Source: Urophycis tenuis
Taxonomy: Eukaryota; Chordata; Actinopteri; Gadiformes; Phycidae
Length of the DNA stretch: 64,000 bases
Reading direction: 5' to 3'
Assembly: GCA_036785325.1 (NCBI GenBank)
Contig: JAXIVH010000084.1
Location: forward strand, 62,001 to 126,000
The notes under the pieces are model-generated. The model saw only the letters and a list, made by a program, of their open reading frames with translations, had not been told where the DNA came from and ran no database searches. Position numbers and translations under genes: made by a program. This document shows, in pieces, positions 32,889 to 44,502 of this stretch (the stretch's first letter is position 1; each line of letters starts with the position of its first letter).

Positions 32889-33227
32889 TTCCAGGTCCAG
32901 CTCCTGCGCCAGCGATGGTAGGATGTCTTCTCAATCACGAGCCACTAGATCAGCCACTCTGTCAGGCCGGACCTCCACTTCCACCATCTTGGTCAGCCTG
33001 TTGAGCAGCCCCATCATGGATGCCCCCCATGCGAGCCTGAGGACGGCCTCAGGGGGAAGAGGTGGCAGCGGTCTGGGGTGGCGGCGGCCAGCCGGGCTGA
33101 GAAGGTGGTGGGGGACGGTGGTGTGAGGAGGAGGAGGAGGAGGAGGCGGTGTTGATGAGGGGCTGGATTGAATCAGGTGGCTCGGAGGAGCATTCACCTG
33201 AGCAGACACAGGTCTGAGGTCCTCAAT
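32889..33227 (-). pseudogene. Proline-rich exon with premature stop, unit 2
   Basis: 339 bp, multiple of three, with the same acceptor and GTGAGT donor as unit 1. The proline run is 8 residues against 12 in unit 1. A TGA at 32931-32933 follows VADLVARD, where unit 1 has a leucine TTA, and removes the last 14 codons of the exon and everything downstream. Other differences are few (for example LLHRL becomes LLNRL). If translated, the protein would end here. Confidence 0.55.
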
Positions 33228-33296
33228 CTGTAGTGGGAAAATTCAACTAAATTCAACACTCTAACTTCAAAACTAAAAAAAAAACTTTGTGGGTAC

Positions 33297-33357
33297 ATAC
33301 AGTACATACATACTGCATACATACATACATACATACATACATACATACATACATACA
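33297..33357. repeat. (CATA)n microsatellite, unit 2
   Basis: About 60 bp of TACA/CATA repeats, half the length seen in unit 1. Confidence 0.95.
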
Positions 33358-34218
33358 TTTTAGGGTGTACACAGGAGATACGGCCCCATCAATATTTAGA
33401 ACACATGGATTTGTCCCCCCAAATAAAAACATAAAAGTAGGCAACTTTTATTTAGAAAAAAACGCTATGACGTCACTATAACCTACCTTTACAAAAACAA
33501 TTATACAATGTCATACAAACAGCCATACAATTCCCCAAAGAAGAGACACAAAAGAGGACAGAAGAGTAAATCCTGGATTCTTGTGGTTAGTGTTGGGGGT
33601 TCTTATGGCTATGGTTAGGGTTTGGGGTTCTTACATTTCAGGGGGTACACAGGGGATACGGCCCCATCAATATTTAGAACACATACATTTGTCCCCCTAA
33701 TTAAAAACAAAAGAAGCAACTTTTATTTTGAAAAAACGCTATAACGTCATTATAACTTACCTTTTCTTCAGCACTGGGCCTATTTTTATTTACAGAAACA
33801 CTCACACAATTCCCCAAAGACACACAAAGGAGGACAGAAGAGTAAATCATGTCTATATGTGTGGTTACTCAGCAGGGATCACATTATGAGAAATGGTGAT
33901 CTACGGGAGAATAAACATTTGAAAGACATTTTGAATACCAAATGCCTGAGAGTCGATATTGAATTGTAAGTTGTATATTGCATGTATTCTATATGTATTC
34001 TGTATTAAGGCTTTAGTGTGTTTATTTTGTATTTTTTAAACCACGTGCACATGTAAACCACGTGCTTCGTTATGACGTCCGAGGAGTGACGCGGGCAAGC
34101 TCGATTAGCGTCTCTGACCTGACGTCATAATGAAGCCCGGCAGCAAATTTCTGAAAAGTACCGTTGCTAATAATATGATATCAAAGCAATAACACGAACA
34201 GTAAAATACAATACTCAC

Positions 34219-34284
34219 AGGATCCAGACAAATCTCGTTTTTGTTTTTCCACATTTTCGCAAAAGTAATGTTGTAACCTGTCAT
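34219..34284 (-). CDS. First coding exon, unit 2
   Basis: 66 bp, ATG at 34282-34284 and GTGAGT donor at 34213-34218. It reads MTGYNITFAKMWKNKNEI and then CLDP. It is identical in length and phase to units 1 and 3, and joins in phase to the proline-rich exon at 33227. It lies 58 bp beyond the TATA box. Function unknown. Confidence 0.5.
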
Positions 34285-34341
34285 ACACAAATCACTTCAC
34301 ACTTCTTCACGTTATCATCAAGACAAAATGACGGTCCCGGG

Positions 34342-34428
34342 TTTTATACTGACCTCTGGTGGCGTCCTTGGTTACGAGCAACCAATCAGTGTTTAGTGTT
34401 TGGCGTCAATATAATCATTACTGATTGG
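34342..34428 (-). promoter_or_regulatory. TATA/CCAAT promoter, unit 2
   Basis: TATAAAA on the minus strand at 34342-34348, inverted CCAAT at 34382-34386 and direct CCAAT at 34424-34428, with the same spacing as units 1 and 3. Confidence 0.6.
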
Positions 34429-35170
34429 CTGATCGGCTGCCGGGGAATGTTAGCTTGAATATATGGTAATTGTGCTACGATGTTACGATATGGTATAGAT
34501 CCCTATATATTAGATCGTCTATATATTGATATATTTATATATAGAGACATAGTTTAGTAAATAATTGTTTTACTTTATTTTTATTTCCACATACCCGCGA
34601 CACATGTTGAAAAGTTTCAAATAAATTGTCTCTCTCACACACACACACACGCACGCACGCACGCACGCACGCACACATACACTGCTCAGGGGCTGGCAGT
34701 ACTGCATCGGATCACATACAATGTGAAGCAACACATGATATATATACACTAATATCAACTACTAACGGCAGTGTGTAATACGTGTTGGAGTCTCCAATGC
34801 ATTTGTTTTTTCAGCAGAAGCTTTTTTTCTGAAACCAACGCGGCTGACAAAGCATACAATAAATATTGGAGCAGCTTCTTGGAGGCTACAACTAAGTATG
34901 CCTCATACACAATCCAATTTCCAAAATATCCCCCCATACATTTTGAATAGTTTACTTTTTAACATTTTGACGAGCCACCCGAACACGAACGTAGGCAGAC
35001 TGATTTTCTGATGTAGGCCTATTGTTCACTCTTGAGGTGTTCGGATTGTTGTGATGTGTTACAGCAGAGTCACTGGTACAGCTAGTAGTATGGACTGTAA
35101 ATTATTATTATTAATATTATTATATATTAATATTATTACATCTTACAGCTGCCACTTATTTTGTTTTCAG

Positions 35171-35252
35171 TCATGTCATGCGGGGACCAAGCCGAGAAGG
35201 ACACAAGCTAGCTACTTTGTTGAAATCAAATTATATTCCTCAAAGGAAAGAG
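35171..35252 (+). other. Possible plus-strand exon, unit 2
   Basis: 82-bp segment with the same TTGTTTTCAG acceptor and GTAAGC donor as in unit 1. The upstream intron has gained about 25 bp of ATT repeats. Frame HVMRGPSREGHKLATLLK remains open. Confidence 0.3.
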
Positions 35253-35339
35253 GTAAGCTTTTGTAAGTCACATAACATTTGTCCTTCATACAGTTTGTTT
35301 AATGAGGAAGTTGTTATGGAAATTTCCTCAGCTGCTGGC

Positions 35340-35750
35340 GAAGAATGAAATAGAGACTTCTGCCGGCCGACAAGGTTTTATTTTCTTTGCAAAGAAAAGG
35401 TCAATCAACACGCGAGCGGTGAAAGATGAAGAAAGCCCCCGAGCATGGGGATACCTAAACATTTATACCTGAGGAACACCCCCTAGAGTATGCTTTACAT
35501 CCATGTGTCTGCTGCAGGAGCCGGCCCCCCAGGGAGGGTTTTCACACCCTTTGCCCACTGCAGGTATCCCGCGCTGACCCCCCGTATGTGCTTTACACCT
35601 ATAGGGTATCCTGCAGGACTTTGTATTTAGGTGCAAAGTTAAGTGTAAACATCACACAAAACAATTTGGTACCTTATGTTAGGAAGGGGAAAGGTTGGGC
35701 GTCTCAAATGGTTAAGACAAATAAATTGAAATTGCCATTACAAAGTGAAT
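35340..35750. other. Unassigned spacer, unit 2
   Basis: Counterpart of 6610-7020; no gene seen. From about 35580 onward it is almost identical to unit 3. Confidence 0.5.
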
Positions 35751-36160
35751 CAATAAACTCAACTCAAGTCAACTTGCTCTTTATTGTCGTTGCACAAGAA
35801 ACACAATAACACATAGTGATTTTTGGCAGCGAAATGTCGTTGCTATGGCTTCCGGCAGACACAGAGATAAGCAGATGTATAAATAGATCTATAAAAATAC
35901 AGAAATAAAAATATAAAACTATGATCAATGTTATATCCTATATTAATAAAGTGCAAAGGAACTGGATACTAATGAAAGATAATACTAAAAAAGTGTCAGT
36001 GTAGGCATGAAAAAAAGTATTGTGAACATTTTAGCAGCATGGTGGAGATTATTACACACATCGGTAAGGAAGTATTTCACTGAAAGTATTGCACTGAAAT
36101 GGGTGGGGGGGTTATTTTGCATTGAGCAGTCTGATGGCTAGGGGGAAGAAACTTTTGCTG
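35751..36160. repeat. LINE-like 3' repeat fragment, unit 2
   Basis: Same fragment as 7021-7425 with a short duplication around AAGTATT..CACTGAAA at about 36070. It lacks about 50 bp at its junction with the copia element. Confidence 0.5.
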
Positions 36161-36347
36161 AATCCCACATCATAACAGAGGAAAGTAAATTTGCAAGATT
36201 TGACAAGACTTTCAATCCACAACAACATTTTATGGAGCTTGCAGATGGCACCAGGGAGAACAACATGGCTCTCAAGCGAGGAGATGCAGAGGTGATGCTA
36301 CGGGACCAAAAGGGGAGAAACGTCATGGTAACACTGAAGAGGGCCTT

Positions 36348-36642
36348 GCAGCCGCGGCCTACTGGTTAGGGCTTCGATTTGTAACCGGAAGGTGGCCGGT
36401 TCGAACCCCGACCAGTACGAACGGCTGAAGTGCCCTTGAGCAAGGCACCTAACCCCTTACTGTTCCCCGAGCGCCGCTGTGGCAGGCAGCTCACTGCAGC
36501 GGGTTTAAGTGTACGCTTCACCTCACTGTGTGCTTCACCATCACTGTGTTCTGAGTGTGTCACTAATTCACGATTGGGTTAAATGCACAAGACCAAATTT
36601 CCCTCACGGGATCAAATGAGTAATTCTTCTTCTTCTTCTTCT
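36348..36642 (+). mobile_element. tRNA-derived SINE, unit 2
   Basis: About 295 bp with a B-box-like GGTTCGAACCCC at about 36398, a body containing GTGCCCTTGAGCAAGGCACC (a domain shared by many fish SINEs), and a 3' tail of TTC repeats. It is full-length compared with the internally deleted copy in unit 1. Confidence 0.85.
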
Positions 36643-38496
36643 ATCCTCAGAGCATCCTTTCAGTAGAGGCAGTAACAACTGATGGGGCCAAAGTGGGTTT
36701 CCAAAAAGGGAAGAGTGAACTGACAACCAAAGATGGGACTGTCTTCCGCATTGAGAAACTGGAAAGACTGTACTACATTGAAACGGTAAATAACAATGAA
36801 AAATGGGTTGATTACTCAGCCAATGACATAATGTCAAAGGACAAAGTGAATTTAACATGTGATGCCAAAACATGGCATGAAATACTGGGACATTGTAACA
36901 TTGATGATGTGATGAAACTATCTGATGTTGTATTAGGCATGAAAGTCACGGAGGAAACTAAGATTGACTGTAATGTTTGCACTGAGGGAAAATTGACCAA
37001 CAGTAGAAGTAGGAAGGCTGATGCAAAAGCTTGTGTGCCCCTTGAGTTAGTACATACTGACTTAGCAGGTCCAATAGAGCCACCTGGTCAAGATGGGCAT
37101 AAATATGCCATCTCATTCACAGATGATTTTTCAGGGGCAGTGGCTGTTTACTTCCTTAAAAATAAGAGTGATGCAACATTGGCCACAAATAAGTTCCTGG
37201 CAGACAGTGCACCTTATGGTAGTGTCAAATGTATCAGATCAGATAATGGTACAGAGTACACAGGTGAGGCTTTTCAGGCCCTTTTAAGAGAAAAAGGTAT
37301 CAGACACGAGACATCATCCCCTATACTCTCCACACCTCGCCTTGTTTGAAATGGGGAGATGCATGTTAATAGAAAAGGGGTTACCGAAAGTGTTCTGGCC
37401 TTATGCTATTCAAAGTGCAGCCCATATCCGTAACAGATGTTACAATGAGAGAAGTAAAAACACCCCATACTTTATACTAACAGGAAGAAAGCCAGACCTA
37501 TCAAAAATCAAAAACTGATGAATATGAACCAGAGATCAACAGCTTCAGAGACCGAAGGTCAGAAATTGAAAAGAGTGGCTCTGAATTGCTACAGAAAGAA
37601 GATAGCAAAGAGATCTAAATGTAAATCCAATCTAAATCAAATCTTAAATAAGAATGAAAATGTACAAAATAATGAAACTACAGATGAGGAAGTTGTTCTG
37701 GGTGAAAACAAAAACAGCTTAGGTTCAGAGCCTACACAGCAAAAATCCCAGTGTATATTGTACTCTATAAGAGTACATTTAACTCCAGTTTCAGTGCTTA
37801 TATAGGTCCAAGAGTTTGGTGTTCACTGAACTCCATCAAAAGTGTAAAACATATACTCCAAATAAAGAGTTACATTTGAAGCCTCTGAGAGTACAATTTT
37901 ACTCCGTCACTGGTACTTTTAGACACTACTTCAGTGCTTTGTGACACTTGCAGTGTAATCCTAAAGCTCCCAGAGAGTAAAATATATACTCTAGTTTAGT
38001 AATTTGTAGCACTTTGCAGAGCTGATTATTTAACACTCAGAGTGAGAATGTACTCTATGACTGGTGTACACCAAACACTTTTGAGGTGAATTGTTAACAC
38101 TTAAAGAATTAGTAGTCCTCACAAAAGTTTCCTGAAATATAATATCTTTATTATTACAATACATCCCAACAAGTATCTTGTCTTGTTATGGAAGTTAACT
38201 CTTGTTACAAGGACATAAAACATCTTATGTTAGAAGCCATGGTGCAAAAAACCCCCCTGTAAAATCATTTTTTGCAAAAATAATTGTCAAGATGAAAAAC
38301 AAAAAGGGGGCAATCACTTACGTATTACATTTCTTATACAAAAACGTGCACCAGCACCACATACTGATCATCTCTGTCAAAACCAAAACATAACAAATTT
38401 ATTGTTATAATAATTATTACCATATATTCTAACAAGTATCTTGTCTTGTTATGGAAGTGAACAGTCAACTGTTGTTACAAGGACGTAAAACTTGTC

Positions 38497-38718
38497 TTAA
38501 GTTATGGAGCCGTGGTGCAAAAAAAAAAAAATAATAATAATTTTTTGCAAATATAATTGCCAAGATGAAAAACAGCGTGCAACCACTTGACGGCATCCAT
38601 TATGGTCACACAACAAATGAAACTTCTTGCCGGGAAAAAAGGCATGTGTAAGTTTGAGATGACGGAGCAACTGCTGGATGGTGACAAAAGTAGACTGGCA
38701 AACAAAGCATTTATACAT
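38497..38718 (-). CDS. C2H2 zinc-finger ORF in PB1 element, unit 2
   Basis: 73-codon ORF starting MYKCFVCQSTF. It contains one canonical C2H2 finger (C-x2-C-x12-H-x4-H, residues 4-24) and a degenerate second one (LLCDHNGC without the histidine pair). The last 15 residues are a low-complexity run read from an A/T repeat, so the natural C-terminus or the next exon is missing. The ATG lies inside the last codons of the PB1 gene (overlap of 8 bases in another frame). Paired N-terminal fingers of this form occur, from memory, in uncharacterised multi-copy fish proteins. Probably nucleic-acid binding; partial. Confidence 0.5.
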   Translation of the reverse strand: MYKCFVCQSTFVTIQQLLRHLKLTHAFFPGKKFHLLCDHNGCRQVVARCFSSWQLYLQKIIIIFFFLHHGSIT

Positions 38719-41700
38719 CACAACCTGAGTTGAGGAGCTTTGCCCTGAGGTCCTTGACTCTGGGAGTTTCGCGAGAAAGCCCCACATCGATATTGTAGAC
38801 AGTGGTTTGCACAAATGTGTACAGGCTGTTTAAGGCCTGGTCATAGGAGATCCCAAACACATAATGCGTCTTGAACAGTTCATCAAAGGCTGAAAGGGAA
38901 GACCCGGCCTTGCAGGGAAGGAGCTCACCATCCATTGCAATGTAGTAATCATGGATGTTTTTTCTTGTGCTGCCAACTGCCAGGATGTAGGGCTGCCTCC
39001 GCTGGGCTGGACCAGAGTGTTCTTGTAGGCTTCGGCCCGACTGCAAGATAACACAAAAGTGTTACTACACTATACATCTTTTTTTATAGCAAAGTCAGAA
39101 ATCTGACAGCATAGTTGGAGGATTTCAAGAAAAAAAAAGAAAACATATTTATGTGACTTGCTATTTATAATATTATAAGAAATGTTTTTATGTATTGCTA
39201 TTTATTTTTTATAAATTTAGTATATAAATGTGTTTGCATTTATTGCTATTTATGAAGTTATTATATAAAGATGTTTATATCTATTGCTATTGATACCATT
39301 ATTATAAAAATGTGCTTATATTATATTTATTGCCATTTACATTTATAAATTATTTGTGGAAAAGTTTGTCCAAATAGAGGAATTATGGAAGAACAGATTA
39401 AGTCAACCCTCTTAACAATATTCTTAGATCCAGATATTTCCTGGCTGAGATTTACTTATGTTGAGTATGTTGTCGTGCTACCCCATCATGTGAAAATGCA
39501 CTTGGGTAAGTTCCTCTGTATCAACAGAAATGATAATTGGTCAAAACATTTGTTTGTTTTTGGAATGTGGATTCCACTCGATATTGGATGCTTTCAAAAT
39601 GGAAATCAGGATACACTGACCTTATGAAACTTCACTACGCGATCCACAGCTTCCCGGATACTGATCTTCACGGCTCCCTTCTTTCCACTTGGTGGCAGGA
39701 GGTAGACAAGCAGGAGAACTGAGGCCATGTCACTATCCCAACCTGAGAAGAGGGGATTAGAAACTCAACTTCAGTATGAGATGCACCTGACAAATCAATA
39801 TCAACACTCATCAGGCTCTTGAAAAAAATGCTATCAGCACAACCACATCACTGTCAACACAATAAGACAACATTTGAAATGGTGGGTGGAGATACACAGG
39901 GAATTCATTTATGTCACTTACCTGGGACCTCCTCATCTCCATCCTCATCAGGGTTCTCGTCTGCAGACTGAATGAGATAGTCAAGGTGCGGGGTTTTGCT
40001 GAGGTTTTTGGCTTGTTCAATTACTTTCGCCTTCAGGAGTGTTCCCCATTTCTCCAAGAATTTTGATGAAGTCTCTGCTCCAAACAACAGCTCAAAGTCT
40101 TGTAGAACCTAAAGGGGAGGAAGTGCAAGCAAGTGCATGTGTACTTGATGATGGTGGCAATGGAAGGAAGGTACCACTTTCATCTTTACAAAGCTGTTAT
40201 TGATGGAAAAACACATTATCAACCTAATTAATGTGAACTTACAAGGCCTTTTGTGTCAAGGAACCTTGGGAAAACTGTAAGCACTGTGCTGCATCGCTCT
40301 GGATCATGGATCAACTTTTGTCTGTGCTGGAAGGTTGCTCTCATTTTCATGAAGATCTGTTCTTTATCTGTGCTGTGTTTCAGTAGAGATATGGCCTCGC
40401 AGCACTGGTCTCCCTCCAGCTGTTGCTCTTCAGTCACTTTCCTCTCCAACTCTGGTCCGCTGCTGTCTGAGGTTTGAGAGCTCCTTCTCCGAACTCCACT
40501 GCTACGGCCACTGCTGAGTTCTCGCTGTGTGTTTTTAAGCTTCCAGGCAATGTAGCCCTCATTGCTATCTGCATCAAAGAAATGCTCCTAAAAACAAGTT
40601 TGAAAATAAATTAAGAAATTTGAGCATGGTAAGACACCTGGTGAAAGAAACTATAAGATGAAAATACATCAAAACATTATTCATTCATCAACAAAATTTA
40701 AAAACAAAATATTGAGCTTAACACAGTCCTGAATTTGCTGTAATTTTCAAGAATGTTAATTGCCCTCCTTACTGCCTGATCAAGAAAAACCTCTATGTCT
40801 ATTGCTCCTATGAAAAAACAATATTTTTTATTATTATAATTTGAAATGTTGGTAAACTTCTTGTTAAAATATATACTCACATAGCCCTTTTTCGAATAGG
40901 GATCTTTCAGAGCAGGGAACAGTGTTACAATCCCCAATGCATATTGTGTTCTTTTGTCCTTTGCCGGAGCACTTCTGTGGGGGTAAATGATAGGTTGCAT
41001 TGACAGGGAAAAAAGCTGTATGACAATTTACAATGGGGACTCTGAGGTCAACTCAAATAAACTAGTAAACAATATATAAGTATATAAGTAGCATGGACTG
41101 ACTAAATCTATAAGGCTGCGTGTGTCTTGCAGATGGGTAATGATTAATTTAGATTAGAATATCTGTATATATGAAATAACTTAGCCATGTGGCACAAGAC
41201 CACAGTTTACTGGCCATGGTTGTACTGATAATCTAATTTGATTACAATCACCTGTTTTTTTTATAAACAACATGTCTGCAATCAAACACTATGAATATGC
41301 TCTTGACTGCATCGTGTACAAGGAGTATTTGACTTACCCATACTTTTCCAACATATCAGCAACAACAATGTTGACAAGTTCACGGCGTGTTCGATCCTTC
41401 ATCTCTCCCTTAGTTGCATATTCTTTAAGTATTTTCTCCCCTCCAGGCTTTTGTTCCAGAACTCTCTTGACAAGCTTGAAAACAAGTAAAAATAAAACAA
41501 CAAAAAACTGATGTCAAAAACACATTTAGAACTTGGCAAAAGAATGTAGAAAAAAACTCACCTCTTTGGCCTGTGAAGCGCTGTCATCAATATGCTGACT
41601 CTTTTGGGACTTTGGGATGTCAGGTCTTTTTGGAGACATCAGAAAGGTGTCATCAATGTGCTGTCTTTTTGGAGACATCAGAAAAGTATCACTCTCGGAT

Positions 41701-42561
41701 GAGCGTGATGATAGTGACAAGGTGTCCGTGCATGAAGATGCAGGAGTCTGAAAAGATGGAGCACATCATTTTCAAAAATATTAGTTTAGGTATGGTTTCT
41801 TGAATTGACTGACAGTTTAAACTGAAAGAAGGTGATAAGGATTAGCTGCAGCCAAGCCATACCCCCCATCTGCAATTTTTCTGTGAATTTAGCATTCTGA
41901 TCTATTAAAGAAGTGCTAACAATAGTGGTTGATACGGCCACATTTTGAGCAATTCAGGCCATGGCAGACAGTCTAATAGTTGATAACTGAGTGTTCAGGT
42001 CAGTATTCTTATCAGTCGACATGTTTCATAGGTAAAAGGATCAGTTCTGAAAACAATAAAAGGCAAATTCTGTCTAACTTAATCTATTCATTTTTGTATA
42101 GTTACGTCAATTTCAATGATCACATGATAATACTGTAACTTTGAAAAGTAAAATTTCATCAAATGACCACTTACCAGTGACTGAAAGAGTGTCGACAATT
42201 GTCCACAGGATGTCTGTTTTTTCCTCCAGAATGTCACTGAATACCTCTTCATCGACCTCTGTTCCAGTGTCATCCAGCACATATATGTCTTTTTCATTGG
42301 GTATACTGAACTTCATTTTAGCTTTGAATACAGAGAAAAAAAATAAATGAAGTTTGGGGTGCATTATTGTTCATCTTACTACCACCACAGACACAAGACA
42401 AAGTGGGAAAACAAGTTCATTTCCCAAGAACACAATATACGTATCGTTTGGGCTACAACAAGCAGACACATTAACTTACCCTCCTTGAGAAATTCTGAAT
42501 GTGAGGCTCCATTTAGTTTGACGTATTTCTTCTTTCCTTTGTACTGTACTTTGAACAGCAT
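38711..42561 (-). CDS. PB1-domain multi-exon gene (SAMD3-like teleost family), unit 2
   Basis: Nine exons with GT/AG sites: 42480-42561, 42175-42321, 41562-41747, 41338-41474, 40881-40974, 40243-40587, 39922-40108, 39621-39742 and 38711-39040. Exons 1-2 give a PB1-like domain: basic KVQYKGKKKYVK, then KFSIPNEKD and the acidic VLDDTGTEVDEEVF (OPCA-like). Exon 3 is serine-rich with two copies of DTFLMSPKR. The middle holds RRELVNIVVADML and LGIVTLFPALKDPYSKKGY. The end holds FELLFGAETSSKFLEKW, MASVLLLVYLLPP and AFDELFKTHYVFGISYD. I recognise this as the large teleost family labelled sterile alpha motif domain-containing protein 3-like, from memory. Phases agree at every junction except exon 2 to 3, which is off by one base: a missed exon or a frameshift. 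Function unknown. Confidence 0.65.
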
Positions 42562-42906
42562 TGCTGTTGACCTCCCACAACTGCACATAACACAAACATA
42601 CAATTAGTGCGCAGTTACCCACTAGCAACGTAACTTCAGGCGGGAGTCGGGAGCTTTTAAGTAGCTTCGGTAAAGCTAGCCACCGGGAGAGACTAGCTTA
42701 TTTTAAGATAGCTAACAAACGAATTCTGTGTTTTTCTTTGTCAAATAACCTGCTTAACCGTGATTAACATTACAAACACAATATCAATTCTGATAAATTA
42801 AACATTTGCAGTGCCGTTACAACCGATATAGCAAGTTAGCTAAACCACATTGAAACCGTGTTTGCCCCCTTAATGTATTACCGTTAAGGTTTTTAGATAT
42901 TTACGG

Positions 42907-42993
42907 ATTGAAACGTGAAAAAAATATTCCATGCATTGAAACGTGAAAAAAATATTCCATGCATTGAAACGTGAAAAAAATATTCCATGCATT
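42907..42993. repeat. 28-bp tandem repeat x3
   Basis: Three copies of a 28-bp unit starting ATTGAAACGTG and ending TTCCATGC, starts at 42907, 42935 and 42963, upstream of the PB1 gene and near the right end of its element. Confidence 0.9.
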
Positions 42994-44107
42994 ATTTATT
43001 CACTTCAGTTTCTTAGCCTACCTTGCAGTACCGCGGGGCTGTTGAAGACGTCGGTTAGCGTCGTGGCTGCACTCCTCAATGATGCGACTGGATTCAACCA
43101 ATGAGAGGGCGTGGAGCGCTGATGATGAAATCGAAACCTAACTCTTGGTGCGGCCGGGAAAGACTCAATCAAGGAATAGACTCTCAGGGAGTCTATCATT
43201 GTAAAATAAACACTACAAAACTCTACACCAACACTATGCATAGAAAGAACACCAGAGAGAGATTATGGTGCAACCTGCAAAGTGTACTTTGTGCCCATTT
43301 GACACCAAAGTGTTAAATATTCTACTCCCGTCATCAAAACTCTGGGATTTTAACACTTTGGCATTTGCTGTGTAGTTATGACCAAAACCCTCGCTACCCA
43401 AGAAGAGAAAGAAAAGCTCCAAAATACCAAGAGGATTACATACCAGACATTAAAGATAAAGATGTAACCCATGCTAGTGTTGATTATTGTTTCAGGGCAG
43501 TGTACGGAGTCCCCCAAACCTATAGAGAAGCCCAGACCGGAGGCACCAGCATGGCAACAAGCCATGAAGGAAGAAATGGACTCACTTAAAGAAAATGAAA
43601 CCTTTGAACTGACTACATTACCTGAGGGTAGGAATACAGTGGGGGGGGGGGGGGGGGGGGGGGGGGATGGGTCTATGCCTTAAAGAAAAAAACAGAAAAG
43701 GGAAATGTTTTCAAAGCTAGGTATGTTGCTAAAGGCTACAACCAGGCAGAGGGAATAGACTATAATTAAACATTTGCAAACATAATTAAACACAGCAAAC
43801 ATTTGTTCAGTGTGAGCCCTTATGCAAATTGCTGTTCAGAATGATCTCATTGTACATCAAATGGATGTGAAATCAGCATACTTACATGCTCCAATAGAGG
43901 AAGAGATTTAATTAGAACAACCTGAGGGTTTTGAAAACACATCAGAAACCGGAGAAAAACTTGTATAAGTTAAAGAAATCCCTTTATGGTCTGAAACAAT
44001 CTGGAAGGAATTGGTACAAACTTCTGAATAATCACCTAGAACAAGACAACTTTGAGAGGAACCTATCTGACCACTGTGTGTACAAGAAACAGATAGGAAG
44101 TGAGACA

Positions 44108-44502
44108 AGTACGTTTACATGCAGCGAGAAATTCGAATTTCTGATCGGATCAGATAATGACATGCGTAAAACCGGATCACTTGTCCGAGTATACATGCCG
44201 TTCAGAGAATCGGATTAACAGCCGGAGCATGGGCTGACTCTGGACGCTATGTGGCGCTGCGCATGTGCAGAATGGCACTGCGCATGCGCAGAATGCAAAA
44301 TCCGATTCAGATCCGATTGCTGAGTATACATGCCGTTAAAAGTCCGACTATGAACGAATTATCCAGGTGTTGTTATCCGATTTTGAGATGTCTGAAGTAG
44401 GTCCGAAGTAGGTCGGATTAAGGTGTTTACATGCACTTCAAAAGTCCGAACGATGTCTTATACGATAAGAAATTCGAATTTCTTGCTGCATGTAAACGTA
44501 CT
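44108..44502. mobile_element. 395-bp MITE in copia RT, unit 2
   Basis: Same element and insertion point as 9541-9935, same length, with AGTACGTTTACATGCAGC termini matching better here than in unit 1. Confidence 0.85.

Larger units (their letters stand above)
32525..33848 (-). repeat. Three homologous ~200-bp segments, unit 2
   Basis: Segments at about 32525-32730, 33358-33570 and 33631-33848 match those of unit 1. The first two keep the FLFGGTN.CVLNIDGAVS peptide on the minus strand; the third is interrupted. Confidence 0.6.
37735..43372 (-). mobile_element. TA-flanked inverted-repeat element carrying PB1 and zinc-finger genes
   Basis: 5638-bp insertion in the copia hinge, absent at the matching site in unit 1 (8820-8822). 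It is flanked by TA on both sides, and both ends start CACAGCAAA when read inward. After this 9-bp match the left end continues AATCCCAG and the right end reaches AAAATCCCAG after about 13 extra bases. Subterminal regions are rich in ACTC/GAGT and AGTGTTAA words on both sides. A 28-bp repeat in three copies (42907-42993) and the hairpin ATAGACTC-TCAGG-GAGTCTAT (43176-43196) lie near the right end. Cargo is a nine-exon PB1-type gene and a C2H2 ORF, both minus strand. No DDE transposase, helicase or reverse transcriptase motif is seen. It could be a non-autonomous element that captured genes, or an autonomous element of a type I do not know. Confidence 0.75.

Noticed and set aside
36398..36409. 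tRNA gene at the B-box-like sequence
   Set aside because: The cloverleaf does not close and the body and tail match a SINE; it is repeated in unit 3 and deleted in unit 1.
40698..40830. Extra PB1-gene exon reading EVFLDQAVRRAINILENY
   Set aside because: An acceptor-like sequence exists but no convincing donor, and exons 5 and 6 already join in phase without it.
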